From Laburnicola sp. R22_1 (Eukaryota > Ascomycota > Dothideomycetes > Pleosporales > Didymosphaeriaceae), in the NCBI GenBank assembly GCA_014281115.1, contig JACONQ010000014.1:372001-436000 (forward strand): DNA of 64,000 nucleotides, read 5' to 3'. The first letter of the stretch is position 1; each line of letters opens with the position of its first letter. Below, piece after piece: positions 36,249 through 46,500 of the stretch. The notes beneath the pieces were generated by a model that did not search any database, was not told the origin of the DNA, and worked only from the letters and a program-made list of their open reading frames with translations. The position numbers and the translations under genes are program-made.

Positions 36249-38111
36249 ACGTGTTTACAAGCGAGCTGCGAATATAAGCGAGCTATAAACCCTACTAACT
36301 TTCTATAACGTATTACCTATTAACTATAATGGCTTAACTAACACTTATTTAATTGCCCTATAATAAAGCAGATGTCTCCTTAGCTATCTTAGCTATTAAT
36401 TAGAATTAGATCCAGAGCGTTAATCGTGCTGTAGCGACATTTAACGTTCCTAAAAGCACGCTTTGCAGCCAACGCGCTGAAACTACTACGCAACATAATT
36501 ATAAGCCTAAATTAAAGAAGCTTACTAAGCTAGAAGAGGAGGTTATTATTAAGTATATACTTAACCTAGATTTGCGAGGCTTTGCACCTACTCTAGGTGC
36601 TATACGAGATATAGCGAATAAGCTGCTCGCTAAGCGTAGCGCAGGCCACGTTGGCTAGCAGTGGCCTAGAAACTTTGTTAAGCAAATAGATAGCCTCACA
36701 ACGCGATTTAATCGAGCCTATAATTAACAGCGAGCCCTCTATAAGGACCTAATAGCTATATAGGCCTAGTTTAAGCTAGTAGCACGTATAAAGGCCACCT
36801 ATAGTATCTATAATAAGGACACCTTTAACTTTAACAAGACTGGCTTTCTAATAGGCAAGATATCCTCCCAGCTAGTCGTTACAGGCTTAGAGAGACGTGG
36901 TTAGCTAAAAGCGAACCAGCCAGGCAATTGTGAGTGGGTGACAACAATCCACAAAATTAATGCTGCTAGGTAGGCAATCCCACCCTTCGTTATCTTCGCT
37001 AGCAAGTACCACCTCTTGGCCTAGTATAAGGGCGATAATATACTAGGTAACTAGACTATTAGTCTTAGCGACAATAGGTAGACTACGAATAAGCTTAGTG
37101 TTGCCTGGCTACGGCACTTTATTAAGCATATAGTAGAGCGTAGAGTAGGCGCGCGTTAGCTCCTAATACTTAATAGCTATAAGAGCCACAACTTACTTAA
37201 ATTCTAGGAAATCTATAGGGAGAACAAGATCTATACCCTATGCATGCCACCACATTTGTCACACCTCCCACAGCCACTTAATATGGGCTGCTTCTCGCCG
37301 TTAAAGCGGGCGTATAGGCGCTAGGTTAAGGGTCTAATACGCAACTATATTAACTATATTACTAAGCTTAAGTTTCTACTAGCCTTTCGCACCGCCTATA
37401 ACTAGTTAATTATAAAGGAGAATATCTGCGCAAGCTTTTAAGGCTCTGGGCTAGTCCTACACAATCTAGAGGCAGTGCTCTTAAAGCTTAATATTAAGCT
37501 TTGTACACCGTCGCTAGCGCTAGCGCTAGTAGCCCTACTAGAGGCCCTATAGGAGTCTGCAACACTAAGTAACACACGCGAGCTAGGCGCTTAGTTAACT
37601 CTAGTTTGTGAGCGGATTTAAAGGTATTAGGGATCCTCTCCTACTTTAGTTATCTAGTCGCTTAATTAGCTTATAAGAGGCGCTAAGAGAATGGCGTATT
37701 TAATAGTGCTTATGCGCAAGGAGATAGCTACTCTATAAAGGGTAAATAAGGCAGCTACAACGCGTAAACAGCGCAAAAAGAAGCAGATCTAAAAGCGAGG
37801 CACTTTGTTAAAGGCAAAGGGAGAGGATATTATTGCTTAAAAGGCTGTTAAGCAGCAACTAGAAAGAGAAATACGGCAAGACAAGGCGTCGTCAGGTGCG
37901 AGCTAGCAGGCTTCTGCGCGCTACAGACGCTGTAGGGAGCCTAGGCACAACTCGCGCACGTGTAAAAAGGCTTCTATAGATACTACTTAATTTAGGATAG
38001 CTATTATATTAATAGAATATTAATGTATTATGAATTTATATGCTGCGAAAGGCTTAGAGACTTAGTAGGGTTTATAGCTTGCTTATATTTATAGCTCGCT
38101 TATAAACACGT
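36249..38111 (+). mobile_element. Pogo/Tigger-like DNA transposon (copy D), RIP-damaged relative of copy B
   Basis: Inverted termini of about 50 bp (36249-36298 and 38062-38111) begin ACGTGTTTA and are flanked by TA (36247-36248 and 38112-38113). Each terminus repeats an AAGCGAGCT motif, as in copy B. Length is 1863 bp against 1850 bp for copy B, and the internal protein is clearly the same subfamily. Confidence 0.88.
36483..37950 (+). pseudogene. Pogo/Tigger-type DDE transposase, copy D (inactive)
   Basis: The frame aligns with the transposase at 17140-18723. Readable parts include KLKKLTKLEEEV followed by LDLRGFAPT (about 36510-36590), FNKTGFLIGKISSQLVVTG (first Asp lost to Asn), LILNSYKSHN (second Asp also Asn) and PPHLSHLPQPLNMGCFSPLK. 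Numerous TAG/TAA codons break it. All three catalytic aspartates appear to be gone through G to A changes. Confidence 0.8.
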
Positions 38112-38275
38112 TAGATACTAGGTAAATAGTAAGGCGTTTAGTTAGGTTTAGAATAGCTAGGCGCTTAGTTAGATTTAATATATATGTTTAATACTAAAGC
38201 TATACTTTTACTATAATAAGTAAATATAATAATTACTACTATAATAATAAGGGTATTTTTATAGTAATTTACTAT
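38112..38275. other. AT-rich sequence right of pogo copy D
   Basis: No gene or boundary is visible apart from the TA target repeat at 38112-38113. Confidence 0.5.
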
Positions 38276-38693
38276 AAAAATTGCATATAGCTAATAAAAA
38301 ATATAATTAGTTAGACCTAATATAACCTAGTCTATATAATCCTAACCTAACCTATAGCCTATATAACTTTAATCTAACTTATACCTATTACTAGCGCAAA
38401 ATCTATAGGTAGAGGTTAGGTTAGAGTTAGGGTCTTACGTAAGAGAACCTAACTCTAACCTAACCTATACCTATTTCCTAGCCTAAAAATTACATATAGC
38501 TAATAAAAAATATAATTAGTTAAACCTAATATAATCTAGTCTATATAACTCTAATCTAACCTATAGCCTATATAACTCTAACCTAACCTATACCTATTAC
38601 TAGCGTAAAATCTATAGGTAGAGATTAGGTTAGAGTTAGAGTCTTACGTAAGAGAACCTAACTTTAATCCAACCTATACCTATTTGCCAGCCT
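38276..38693. repeat. 209-bp tandem repeat (two units) with internal palindromes
   Basis: Two head-to-tail units start at 38276 and 38485, both with AAAAATT(G/A)CATATAGCTA. Each contains runs of CCTAACCTA and a long inverted repeat centred on TCTTACGTAAGA, whose arms read AGGTTAGAGTTAGGG and its complement. Unit differences are mostly C/T or G/A. No coding potential. I cannot assign a family; a dimeric MITE is one possibility. Confidence 0.75.
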
Positions 38694-38990
38694 AATTATT
38701 ATTTATTTTTATTTTTATTATATAACGTCTATAATATATACTTTAAATGTTTATTAAGCTAGTAGTATATTTTCTTTTAAGCTCTTATAAAAAAATTATT
38801 ATATTTACTAGTAAGTTAAATAATACCTTAAAACTATACCTATTATTAAATAAATAGAAAAGAATATATTTCTAACTATAATTATTATAGCACTTTAGAT
38901 TATAAAAAAGTATTTACTTATTTAGCTTATTGTCTATATAGGTGATAAAATCGCCTTCTATGCTACTATTATTAGTCCTCTAAAAAGTTG
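38694..38990. other. AT-rich sequence at the edge of the second RIP block
   Basis: TpA-rich sequence without open frames. Base composition returns to normal at about 38990. Confidence 0.5.
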
Positions 38991-39980
38991 GCACTAGTTG
39001 CACCTGGTAATTGTGCAGATGAAACCACAATGAGGCCGAGACATCTTCACATTCTTAGTTTCCCCAATTAAGACCCTCTGGGTCCGGTGGTGCCACAATA
39101 GAGGACCGAGGGATTCGGTGGCGCGGGCCCCGTAAAATTCCTTCCCAAACCCTCTACAGGTACTCCTGGAGTCAGGGCTAGCTGATGTAGTCTTTGCTCT
39201 TGCAAAGATCGACAAGATGCTTCTTTAGCGCTTATTAGCTAAAGGGAGACAGTCCACGCATTTCGATGCAAAAGAAGTGCAAATCTGGTTTGTGGGTGTA
39301 CCTCTGCCCGACCGTTACTAGATCGCATATGTACCGTTCTGTCCTTTGGTGCTCCACGGGCACAATGAAGCCGTGCGCATTTTCTCTACACCAGAACGTG
39401 CCGTAGACATCACCGCTACCCAACCGTATTATTTCAATCACCGTTCTCTCGCTACAGATGTATAATCTGGTTCAAGAAATAGGACCGTATAATGATGCTA
39501 GCATAAAAACATACCGGCGTGTCATTATTTATAACCTGATTCGCAAGGATGAATTCTTGATGTCCTCCCAGAACAGTGGATTGACGAGCAAATGGACAAC
39601 CAGAGGTTTTCAAAAAGGCGAGCTAGATACGTTTCTGCAACTGCGGCCCAGAGAGAAATAACACAGATAAGAGGAATGTGTACACGGACACTAGTGTTGA
39701 ACGATTTCCAAGCGACCGAACGGTATTTGGAACGAAGGAGGCATAGTTCGATATTATAACCACATCTCTCAAACTCGGCGTATAAAAGGTCTGAAGGTCG
39801 ATGCTACCAGGAGCAAAATGAAGAGGGAGAAGGAGACGAGTTTCGCGCGGGGTCAAGCTAGGGGTGGGGCAATCACATGCCACATCCAGACCCACGAAAA
39901 AAAAAACTTGCTGCTAATTTTTAAAAGAACGAGCCGGTGGTCGAACCTACGCAGAGAGTAGATCAACGCCACAAGAAGGC
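38991..39980. other. GC-normal stretch without an identified gene
   Basis: Two minus-strand frames (39441-39235, 68 codons; 39215-38994, 73 codons) look moderately protein-like, the first with the phrase SGDVYGTFWCRENAHGFIVP. Neither has a recognisable domain, and I could not build a spliced model joining them. They may be remnants of a gene partly consumed by the RIP block. Confidence 0.3.
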
Positions 39981-39986
39981 AAAAAA
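39981..39986 (-). terminator. RNA polymerase III terminator of tRNA-iMet
   Basis: Six T bases on the minus strand lie eight bases after the discriminator base of the tRNA, a standard Pol III stop signal. Confidence 0.8.
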
Positions 39987-39994
39987 GTAAATTC

Positions 39995-40066
39995 TAGCTG
40001 AGATACGTTTCGATCGTATGTCCTCCGGGTTATGAGCCCGGCGCGCTTCCGCTGCGCCACTCAGCT
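39995..40066 (-). tRNA. Initiator tRNA-Met (anticodon CAT)
   Basis: A complete 72-nt tRNA folds with no intron. The acceptor stem is AGCTGAG/CTCAGCT with discriminator A. The anticodon arm CCGGG-CTCATAA-CCCGG carries CAT. The T arm is ATACG-ATCGAAA-CGTAT. Two features mark it as the eukaryotic initiator rather than elongator Met: the A1-U72 pair at the acceptor tip, and AUCG in the T loop in place of T-psi-CG. Three G-C pairs at the base of the anticodon stem agree. The B box (GATCGAAAC) is intact. It lies divergently, about 380 bp upstream of CTF18. Confidence 0.96.
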
Positions 40067-40445
40067 TTGTGAACTGATTGATGAAAGATTTTTGAATTTT
40101 ATAATTTATATAGCATATTGTCAGGGACACCGCATACAGGACAGCACTCCGTTAGCGCTTTGCTGGGGTCTGTCTCTGTGTATGAAGAAGTGGAGCCGCG
40201 GCATTCGTCGGACCCCAGACTCGGACTCGGAGGCGGTCTCGCTAAAGCATGTGATCAACATATGGACTACTTAATCACACCTCTGAGTACCGGTAGCCAA
40301 TACGAGACGAAAGCGGCTAGCGCGAAATGTCGCGTCGCGTGCGCAACATGGAACGCGTCGGCGGTTCACGCCGACTTCTTTTCCCACTCCAACAACTATT
40401 CTCCCACCACTGCCACCCCAATGTCGTCACCAACTTCATAACCCG

Positions 40446-43400
40446 ATGAGCAACTACTCACCAGGAATACCGTCCTTTGACCCCGCACTCCTCAACTCCG
40501 AACTCGAATTCCTCGACGCGCCGGCGCCCCTCTCCCACTCCGACGATCTCGACGCAATCCAGCAGTGCATCGCCGACGACAAGGCGAAGAAGACCAAGGC
40601 GGGCATCGTCATTCAGCATCGTATCTGGCACACGCCAGACGCGTTTAAGAGCGAAGAAGACTATCCAATTGGTACTGAGCCGAGACAACAGCGCGACAGC
40701 AGGACTAATTCACCCAGATACGCCGCTTAAGCATCTGAAGAACGCGCCAATCCACCGGTTGCCGGCGGGAGCTTCCATGGACAGTTGCATCCCCTCGTCG
40801 CCGCCCATTATGCCGCTCATCTCCTCGCCTCCCGCATACCCTGCCAGCTCGCTGCCCAAGCCCGCGTCGCCGAAGAAAAGGAAGCGATCCGATGCAGGGC
40901 GCAGCCCGCTCAAGGACGTGCCCGATAACAATGTTTCGAGAAGAGTGGGCGGCTTCTTGGATGATTCGGATGACGAGGACGAGGTCGCGGCGTTGAAAGA
41001 ACAGGCTCTGAAGAGGAGAGCCATCAACAGCATCAGGGACCTCCCCGCCCTTCGGGATGACATGGAAGACTATACACCACCCGCCAGCCAGGGAGAGGGT
41101 TCAAGCTGGGAAACCATGCCCGTAGCCGTTCCAGACGACTGCTTGAGATCGCTGTCGCCGATTAAGCAGCCTGTTGTTGTACCCGCAGAGCCCACTTCAG
41201 GACAACGCCATCGCGGCAAGGTAGCGCGATCGGCATCTGGAAAGCCTTTTTATATTCCAAAGAAACTTGAACGGCGTGCTGTGCCATACGAGCAGCTTAT
41301 CGCATCGCGGTCTACTGGTTCACACGGAGAAGCACGGCAGAGCTACTACGGCATCAACATCCACCGCCTCATCGATGAGGCGAAAGCCTTGGACGCGCTA
41401 AAGGTCGCTCAGCGAGAGGAGACATGCGTCGAGACCACCCGGCAGTCGGTCGAGCAGCCTGTGCCAGGCAATAACGCTCGTACGCTCATGTGGACGGAGA
41501 AATACCGAGCTAAGAAGTTTACGGACCTCGTCGGTGATGAACGTACACACCGCTCGGTCCTACGCTGGCTGAAAGCATGGGATCCAATAGTCTTCCCCGG
41601 ATCCGCAAAACAAAAGCCCAAGAGTGCGAAGCAAGGGTTCGAAGACGAAGAGCAAAGACACCGCAAGATCCTCCTTTTAACGGGACCACCTGGGCTCGGA
41701 AAGACAACACTCGCCCATGTATGCGCGCGGCAAGCTGGCTATGAAGTTCAAGAGATCAATGCATCCGACGAGCGCAGCAAAGATGTAGTCAAAGGTCGCA
41801 TTCGCGACATGGTCGGCACCGAGAATGTCCGTGGCGTCAGCACGAGTACTGCGAACGGCAAAGTACGGAGAGCCGGCAAGCCAGTTTGTGTGGTCGTCGA
41901 CGAGGTGGATGGTGTGGTGTCTGGCAGCGGCGGTGCTGGCGAAGGTGGCTTCGTCAAAGCGCTGATTGACCTCATCAATCTGGACGAGAGGAATTCGAAA
42001 ACCCTTGGACAACCCAGTTCAACTGGACCCAGGCAGAAGAAGAAGGGCGACCGATTTCGACTCTTACGCCCGCTAATTCTTATATGCAATGATGTCTACC
42101 ATCCTTCACTACGACCGCTGCGACAATCTTCTGTGGCCGAAATCGTTCACATTCGCAAGCCTGCGCTGAACATGGTTGTTACGCGCATGCAAGAGGTCTT
42201 CATCAAGGAAGGCATCCAGTGCGACTCAGACGGCGTCCGGCGTCTGTGTGAGGCTACCTGGGGCGTCAGCACGAAAAAGGAGGGCGGTACTGGCAGCGGC
42301 ACGGGCCAAGGTGATATTCGTGGTGTCATGGTAGTCGGCGAATGGGTCGCAGGCCGCTTCAAAAGCTCAATGGACCCCAAAGCCAAAGAGACCCCAAGAT
42401 TGAGTCGTCGCTGGATCGAGGACAATATCATAAACGACCTCAGCCACGGCGGTGGTGCAGCGCGAAGTTTGGGTTGCGGAGGTGCAAAAGATGTCGTCGA
42501 TCGAGTCTTCCGCGAGGGCGCCGGCTTTCCCAAGCAAGCCGAAACTACCGATGTCAAAACAGCCACGGCACGGGCGAAGCAGGGTGTCATCGGCGTGGCC
42601 GAAGCAGCAAAGAGGAGAGCTATGGGGCGACTTCGAGAGATGGTCGACACGAGTGGAGACTGCGAGCGCATTGTAACAGGTACATTCTCTCATTTTCCTA
42701 GCCTGAATTCCCGCTCACATCATCTAGATTGCTTCGCCACCTTCCCCACGAAACCTTTTCAAGACGACAACTACCTCAGCAAGCCCACCGCCGCATACGA
42801 ATGGCTGCACTTCCACGACACCCTCTCCTCTGCCGTTCATGGATCCCAGGAATGGGAACTCGCACCCTACCTTTCGCAGTCGGTTCTTGCCTTCCACAAC
42901 CTCTTCGCTTCGCCCCGTCAGCAGTCCTCAAACCCCGTCGCCGACTCAGATGCAGAGACGAGCGCCTTCTCTGGCCCCAGTGCAAATTACATGGCGAGTG
43001 AGGAGCTGAAGAAGAATAGAGCGCAGTTGATGGCATTGCAGGGGACACTGAGCTTAACACTTACGAGAATCTTCCGCAGTCCGCAGGAACTGGCCATCGA
43101 GCTGATACCGTACGTGCTCAGGATCCTGTCGCCGGATGTCAAGCCTGTCATTGTGAACACGGGCGCCGCTGGCTCGAAGTCGATGGCTACCGCGTCAGTG
43201 CGGAAAGCATCCGAAAAAGCCCTCGTCAAGATGGCTGTCGAAGCCATGGCTGCGACAGGCGTCCGATTCGAGAGGAGTAGAGTGGAGCTCGAGGACGTGG
43301 CAAATAGGAACGGCGGCTGGGTCCTTCGTATGGAGCCTCCGCTCGACTCTCTGGCTGCATTCGAGACACTGGCAGGGAAGAAAGACGACAAGGTGCGGTA

Positions 43401-43743
43401 TGCGGTTCGCAGCGTGCTCGAAACAGAATGGAAGAAGGAAAGCGTACGAATCAAGGCCGAGGCGGGAAAGCGTAGGGGTGGGCAACCCGACATTGAAGAA
43501 ACGGCGCAAGATGCAAAGGAGGAAGTACTTAGCGAGAAAGTGGCGGAGCAGAACGAGAAGGCTGTCAAGAGGGACTTTTTTGGCAGAGTTATCAAGGAGC
43601 GGCCGCTTGCACAGGGGGAGAAGAGGGTGAAGAAGGCGGTGAAGAATAATGATGAGGGGAGGATATGGGTGAGTTTTCATGAGGGGTATTCGAATGCGGT
43701 GCGGAAATCTATTACGATTGATGAGCTTATGAGAGGATTGTGA
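40446..43743 (+). CDS. CTF18: Chromosome transmission fidelity protein 18 (Ctf18-RFC clamp-loader ATPase)
   Basis: Ctf18 is the large subunit of the alternative clamp loader (with Rfc2-5, Ctf8 and Dcc1) that loads PCNA during replication and supports sister-chromatid cohesion in the nucleus. I read join(40446..40671, 40718..42679, 42728..43743), about 1067 residues. A 46-nt first intron (branch ACTAAT, acceptor CAG) joins the frame starting MSNYSPGIPSFDP to the long frame. A 48-nt in-frame second intron restores IVTDCFATFPTKPFQDD. Visible motifs are WTEKYRAKKFTDLVGDE (about residue 333), Walker A GPPGLGKTT (about 397), Walker B VVVDEVDG (about 468), sensor-1 LILICNDVYHPSL, PFQDDNYLSKP with AAYEWLHFHD (about 740), and a C-terminal KRDFFGR (about 1010) in the region used for Ctf8/Dcc1 contact. 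The alternative ATG at 40477 gives an unspliced 1088-residue frame with an unnatural Ser/Pro/Arg N-terminus. Confidence 0.9.
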
Positions 43744-44410
43744 GGCTGAGAGGGGGTAGCATCGAATAGAGTTGCTTTTGCGCATGCATTCGGCTGTCCT
43801 CGTTTTGCTGAGTGTTTTTTGAGGGCGACCAAACGCATCCCGCAACCCTGTGTGTCAGTCCGACACTACACCTACATGCAGCCTAAAGGACAGACTCCAG
43901 TACAAGAATCTGGATCTATCGCGCATCTGAACACCTGAACTATCAGCTTGACAAAACTAGGGAACTAAACTCATAACGTGATACACATATCATAATCGTT
44001 TGGGACAGTATGCGACACGGGATGAGGGATGCATGCACAGAGCCCTGGAGTCCACGAGAACAGATGGTCTCGCACGATGAAATGGCCTGTAGACGTTCGA
44101 GGTGATGATGGGCATTCATCGACCAATACACTTTGCAGCGTACGAAGCGCGATCGACGCGGTAGCGAAGGGATAAGACGCACTATCCATCTTGCAGCCGT
44201 TCTTCCAGTTTGGAACGAAGCAAGACGCTGTCATAACACGACATGTAAGTCATGTATTGCGGCTTTAGCGATGGAAAACACCGGACAACACTAAGGCATG
44301 GGCTGAGTCTGCGCTTTTTTAGAGACACACTCCTGGACATGGCTTTCTCGTTTCCATATTTTAGTCCCACGCCACAGGCCGAGGCGTGCGGAAAGAGACG
44401 GCATATGTTA

Positions 44411-44537
44411 CAGACGCAGCGCCAGACATCTCGATCCACCCACGCCGTTTTAGTCCCAGCAAGGCAGACAGTGTGGAGAAGAAGCAGAACCGTCGACTGA
44501 GGAGTTTATATACCGCGAGGCCGTCTGAAGGGCGCAG
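44411..44537 (-). repeat. Duplicated TATA/short-ORF unit 1
   Basis: Aligns with 44637-44764 over about 125 bp. On the minus strand it carries TATATAAA (44504-44511), a pyrimidine-rich stretch, TTGCTGGGACTAAAAC, and 75 bp after the TATA box an ATG (44429) opening a 22-codon frame MSGAASVTYA. The function is unknown; small transcription units are one reading, chance retention in a tandem duplication another. Confidence 0.55.
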
Positions 44538-44636
44538 ATCGGCAGTGTTGGAGGGCATGCGGCGGTGAACTTTATTATCATCATTCAAAACCAGTGGGAG
44601 GGAGGTCAGTACATATCGTCGGGGCATGAATGTTTC

Positions 44637-44764
44637 AGAGACGCAGCCCCAGACATGCGGGACCAATTGATGAGTTTTAGTCCCAGCAAGGAGACTGAGT
44701 GGAGAAGAAGAAGGATCGTTGACTGCGGAATTTATATATACGAAGATCTTCTGCGGAGGGCGAC
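44637..44764 (-). repeat. Duplicated TATA/short-ORF unit 2
   Basis: The partner of 44411-44537. TATATAAA is at 44731-44738 and an ATG lies at 44656, again exactly 75 bp downstream, opening a 16-codon frame MSGAASLKHS. The two frames agree only in their first six residues. Confidence 0.55.
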
Positions 44765-46500
44765 GAGGCCGACGGCGGGGAGCTTCATTTGATCGCTGTG
44801 GACGGTGGCGAGCACATAGAGCAGACACGCAGAAGTATTAGTTATAACGGTGTGATTGGGCGAGGAGAGCAGGCGGGCACCGGCCGTTCGACCTGTCATT
44901 TTGGACGGGGGGAAAGGGCGAGACATCAATGCTTGAAGGATGCCTCTCAGGGACAGTCCTCAGACATTGAGATTGTACCGAGGTATGCAACTACATACCA
45001 TGAGCGAGTTCTCCGCCTATTAGTATATTACCGCAGCGCGACAGCTTGAACACAGTTAGCCTTTGTATTGCCTACACTTGGTAAGACTTGGTAAGACTTG
45101 GTAACACATAGTAGTTATACCTTTATTCTAGTACTTTGCTATATGCCTCCAAATGTTTCTGGTATTATAGATAACTCAAAATAGACGAAACCATAACTCT
45201 TAGGTCAACGCAACCTGACTCCTATTCCATGCTTCACTGATGGTAGCCTAGCCAGCTTAGAAATAACACAGCAACTTTTGCATCTTCTCTCCGCTCTTGT
45301 TCGAGTGCGCTTTGGTTAGAACTATAACGGTGCTACTTAAGTACGTCCCCTGTTCTTTTACTTTCACCTGCAAGTGAGAATTACGTAATATGAACTAAAG
45401 CTGCAGTTTATAAGAATGTCTACGTGATGGATTCGAAAAATCTCGATCGCAAAGAAGTTGTACCTGTGTGCACAGACGCCACAGTGGCTGCTGGGTTTGA
45501 TTCCACTCACGTCTCTGGAGAAGGGGCGCATTAAATAGGAAGATGAGCTCCAGCAGATGAACAGGAAAATCGAAGCTCAACAGTGAATGCTTACTGTCAA
45601 CATGTCATTCCTCACTGCATATAAAAAGCTCGCGGGTAATTCCAACAAGCCATTCAATAGGTGCACTACTGACCTTCATAGACTACGAAGAACAAAATGC
45701 CCTGCTGTAACAGGGGCTTGAATACGCGAGCAAGAACGAGGAGAGCAGTAAGTCTCCCTAGTTTGTGTGCAGCTGCGTATGGTTAACCTTTCAGGGATCT
45801 GTGAACGGCGACATTTTGATGGGCGGGCTAGCTGTCGAACAGCTTGTCGAAGATCTCCTTCAATCGGATAACATGGTGAGTAACCTCAGATTACGTAAAG
45901 TCCGTGATTGACTTTGTAGACCACTCGACGCAACGCCGACAACACAAACGGCCTATAAGAGCACGGCGACAGCGCTAGGCCTAGCACCAATACAGTCAAA
46001 GTCAAAGGCAGGCTCACAGAGAAGCCTAATAACGGCGAACCTGCAATGCTCAGTGATTTCTCAGGCGATTTCTCAGACCGGCTAGGAACAATCTCACTCC
46101 CAACAGACCAAGTCTGCGCCAAAGTGCAACGCATCCCCTTGGGTAAATCCTCCCATTATCTGTATTCACCAGGTCTGAATTATTAGATACTTCGCTTAGA
46201 TGGCCAATTTGAACCGTTCGACGGTCTTCCCGAAGATACGCAGACTCATATCAAGAACGTCTTCCAGTCTAGTTACTGCGCAGAGGATAAAACATACGAT
46301 GACAGGAAGTTGGAACAGCAGCACGTCATCTAGGGCCACACCAGCAATTCCGCTCTCCCAAACTTCACAGACTGGCCCGCTCGAGTGAAAATTGCTGACT
46401 CTAAAGTATAGACATGATCTACTCGCCATTATGTTGAGGAACAGACAAAGGCACATCGACAAAGCGTGCGTTGGCTGTCGGGTTATCTCCAAGTTAAACA

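Larger units (their letters stand above)
43744..45696. other. Intergenic region with duplicated TATA-bearing units and a 10-bp triplet
   Basis: No long gene is evident. It includes a pair of similar ~130-bp units (listed separately). At about 45076-45109 the 10-mer ACTTGGTAAG occurs in three near-tandem copies. The remaining short frames on both strands overlap and are not recognisable. Confidence 0.4.

Noticed and set aside
38330..38690. Interstitial telomere repeat
   Set aside because: CCTAACCTA and GTTAGGGT occur, but not as a regular TTAGGG array. They belong to a 209-bp unit with palindromes.
40477..40720. ATG at 40477 as the CTF18 start
   Set aside because: It gives a Ser/Thr/Pro/Arg-rich N-terminus typical of an out-of-frame translation. 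The overlapping frame from 40446 reads as protein and joins in phase through a plausible intron.
42147..42671. Minus-strand frame of 174 codons inside CTF18
   Set aside because: It is an antisense shadow of the conserved CTF18 coding sequence.
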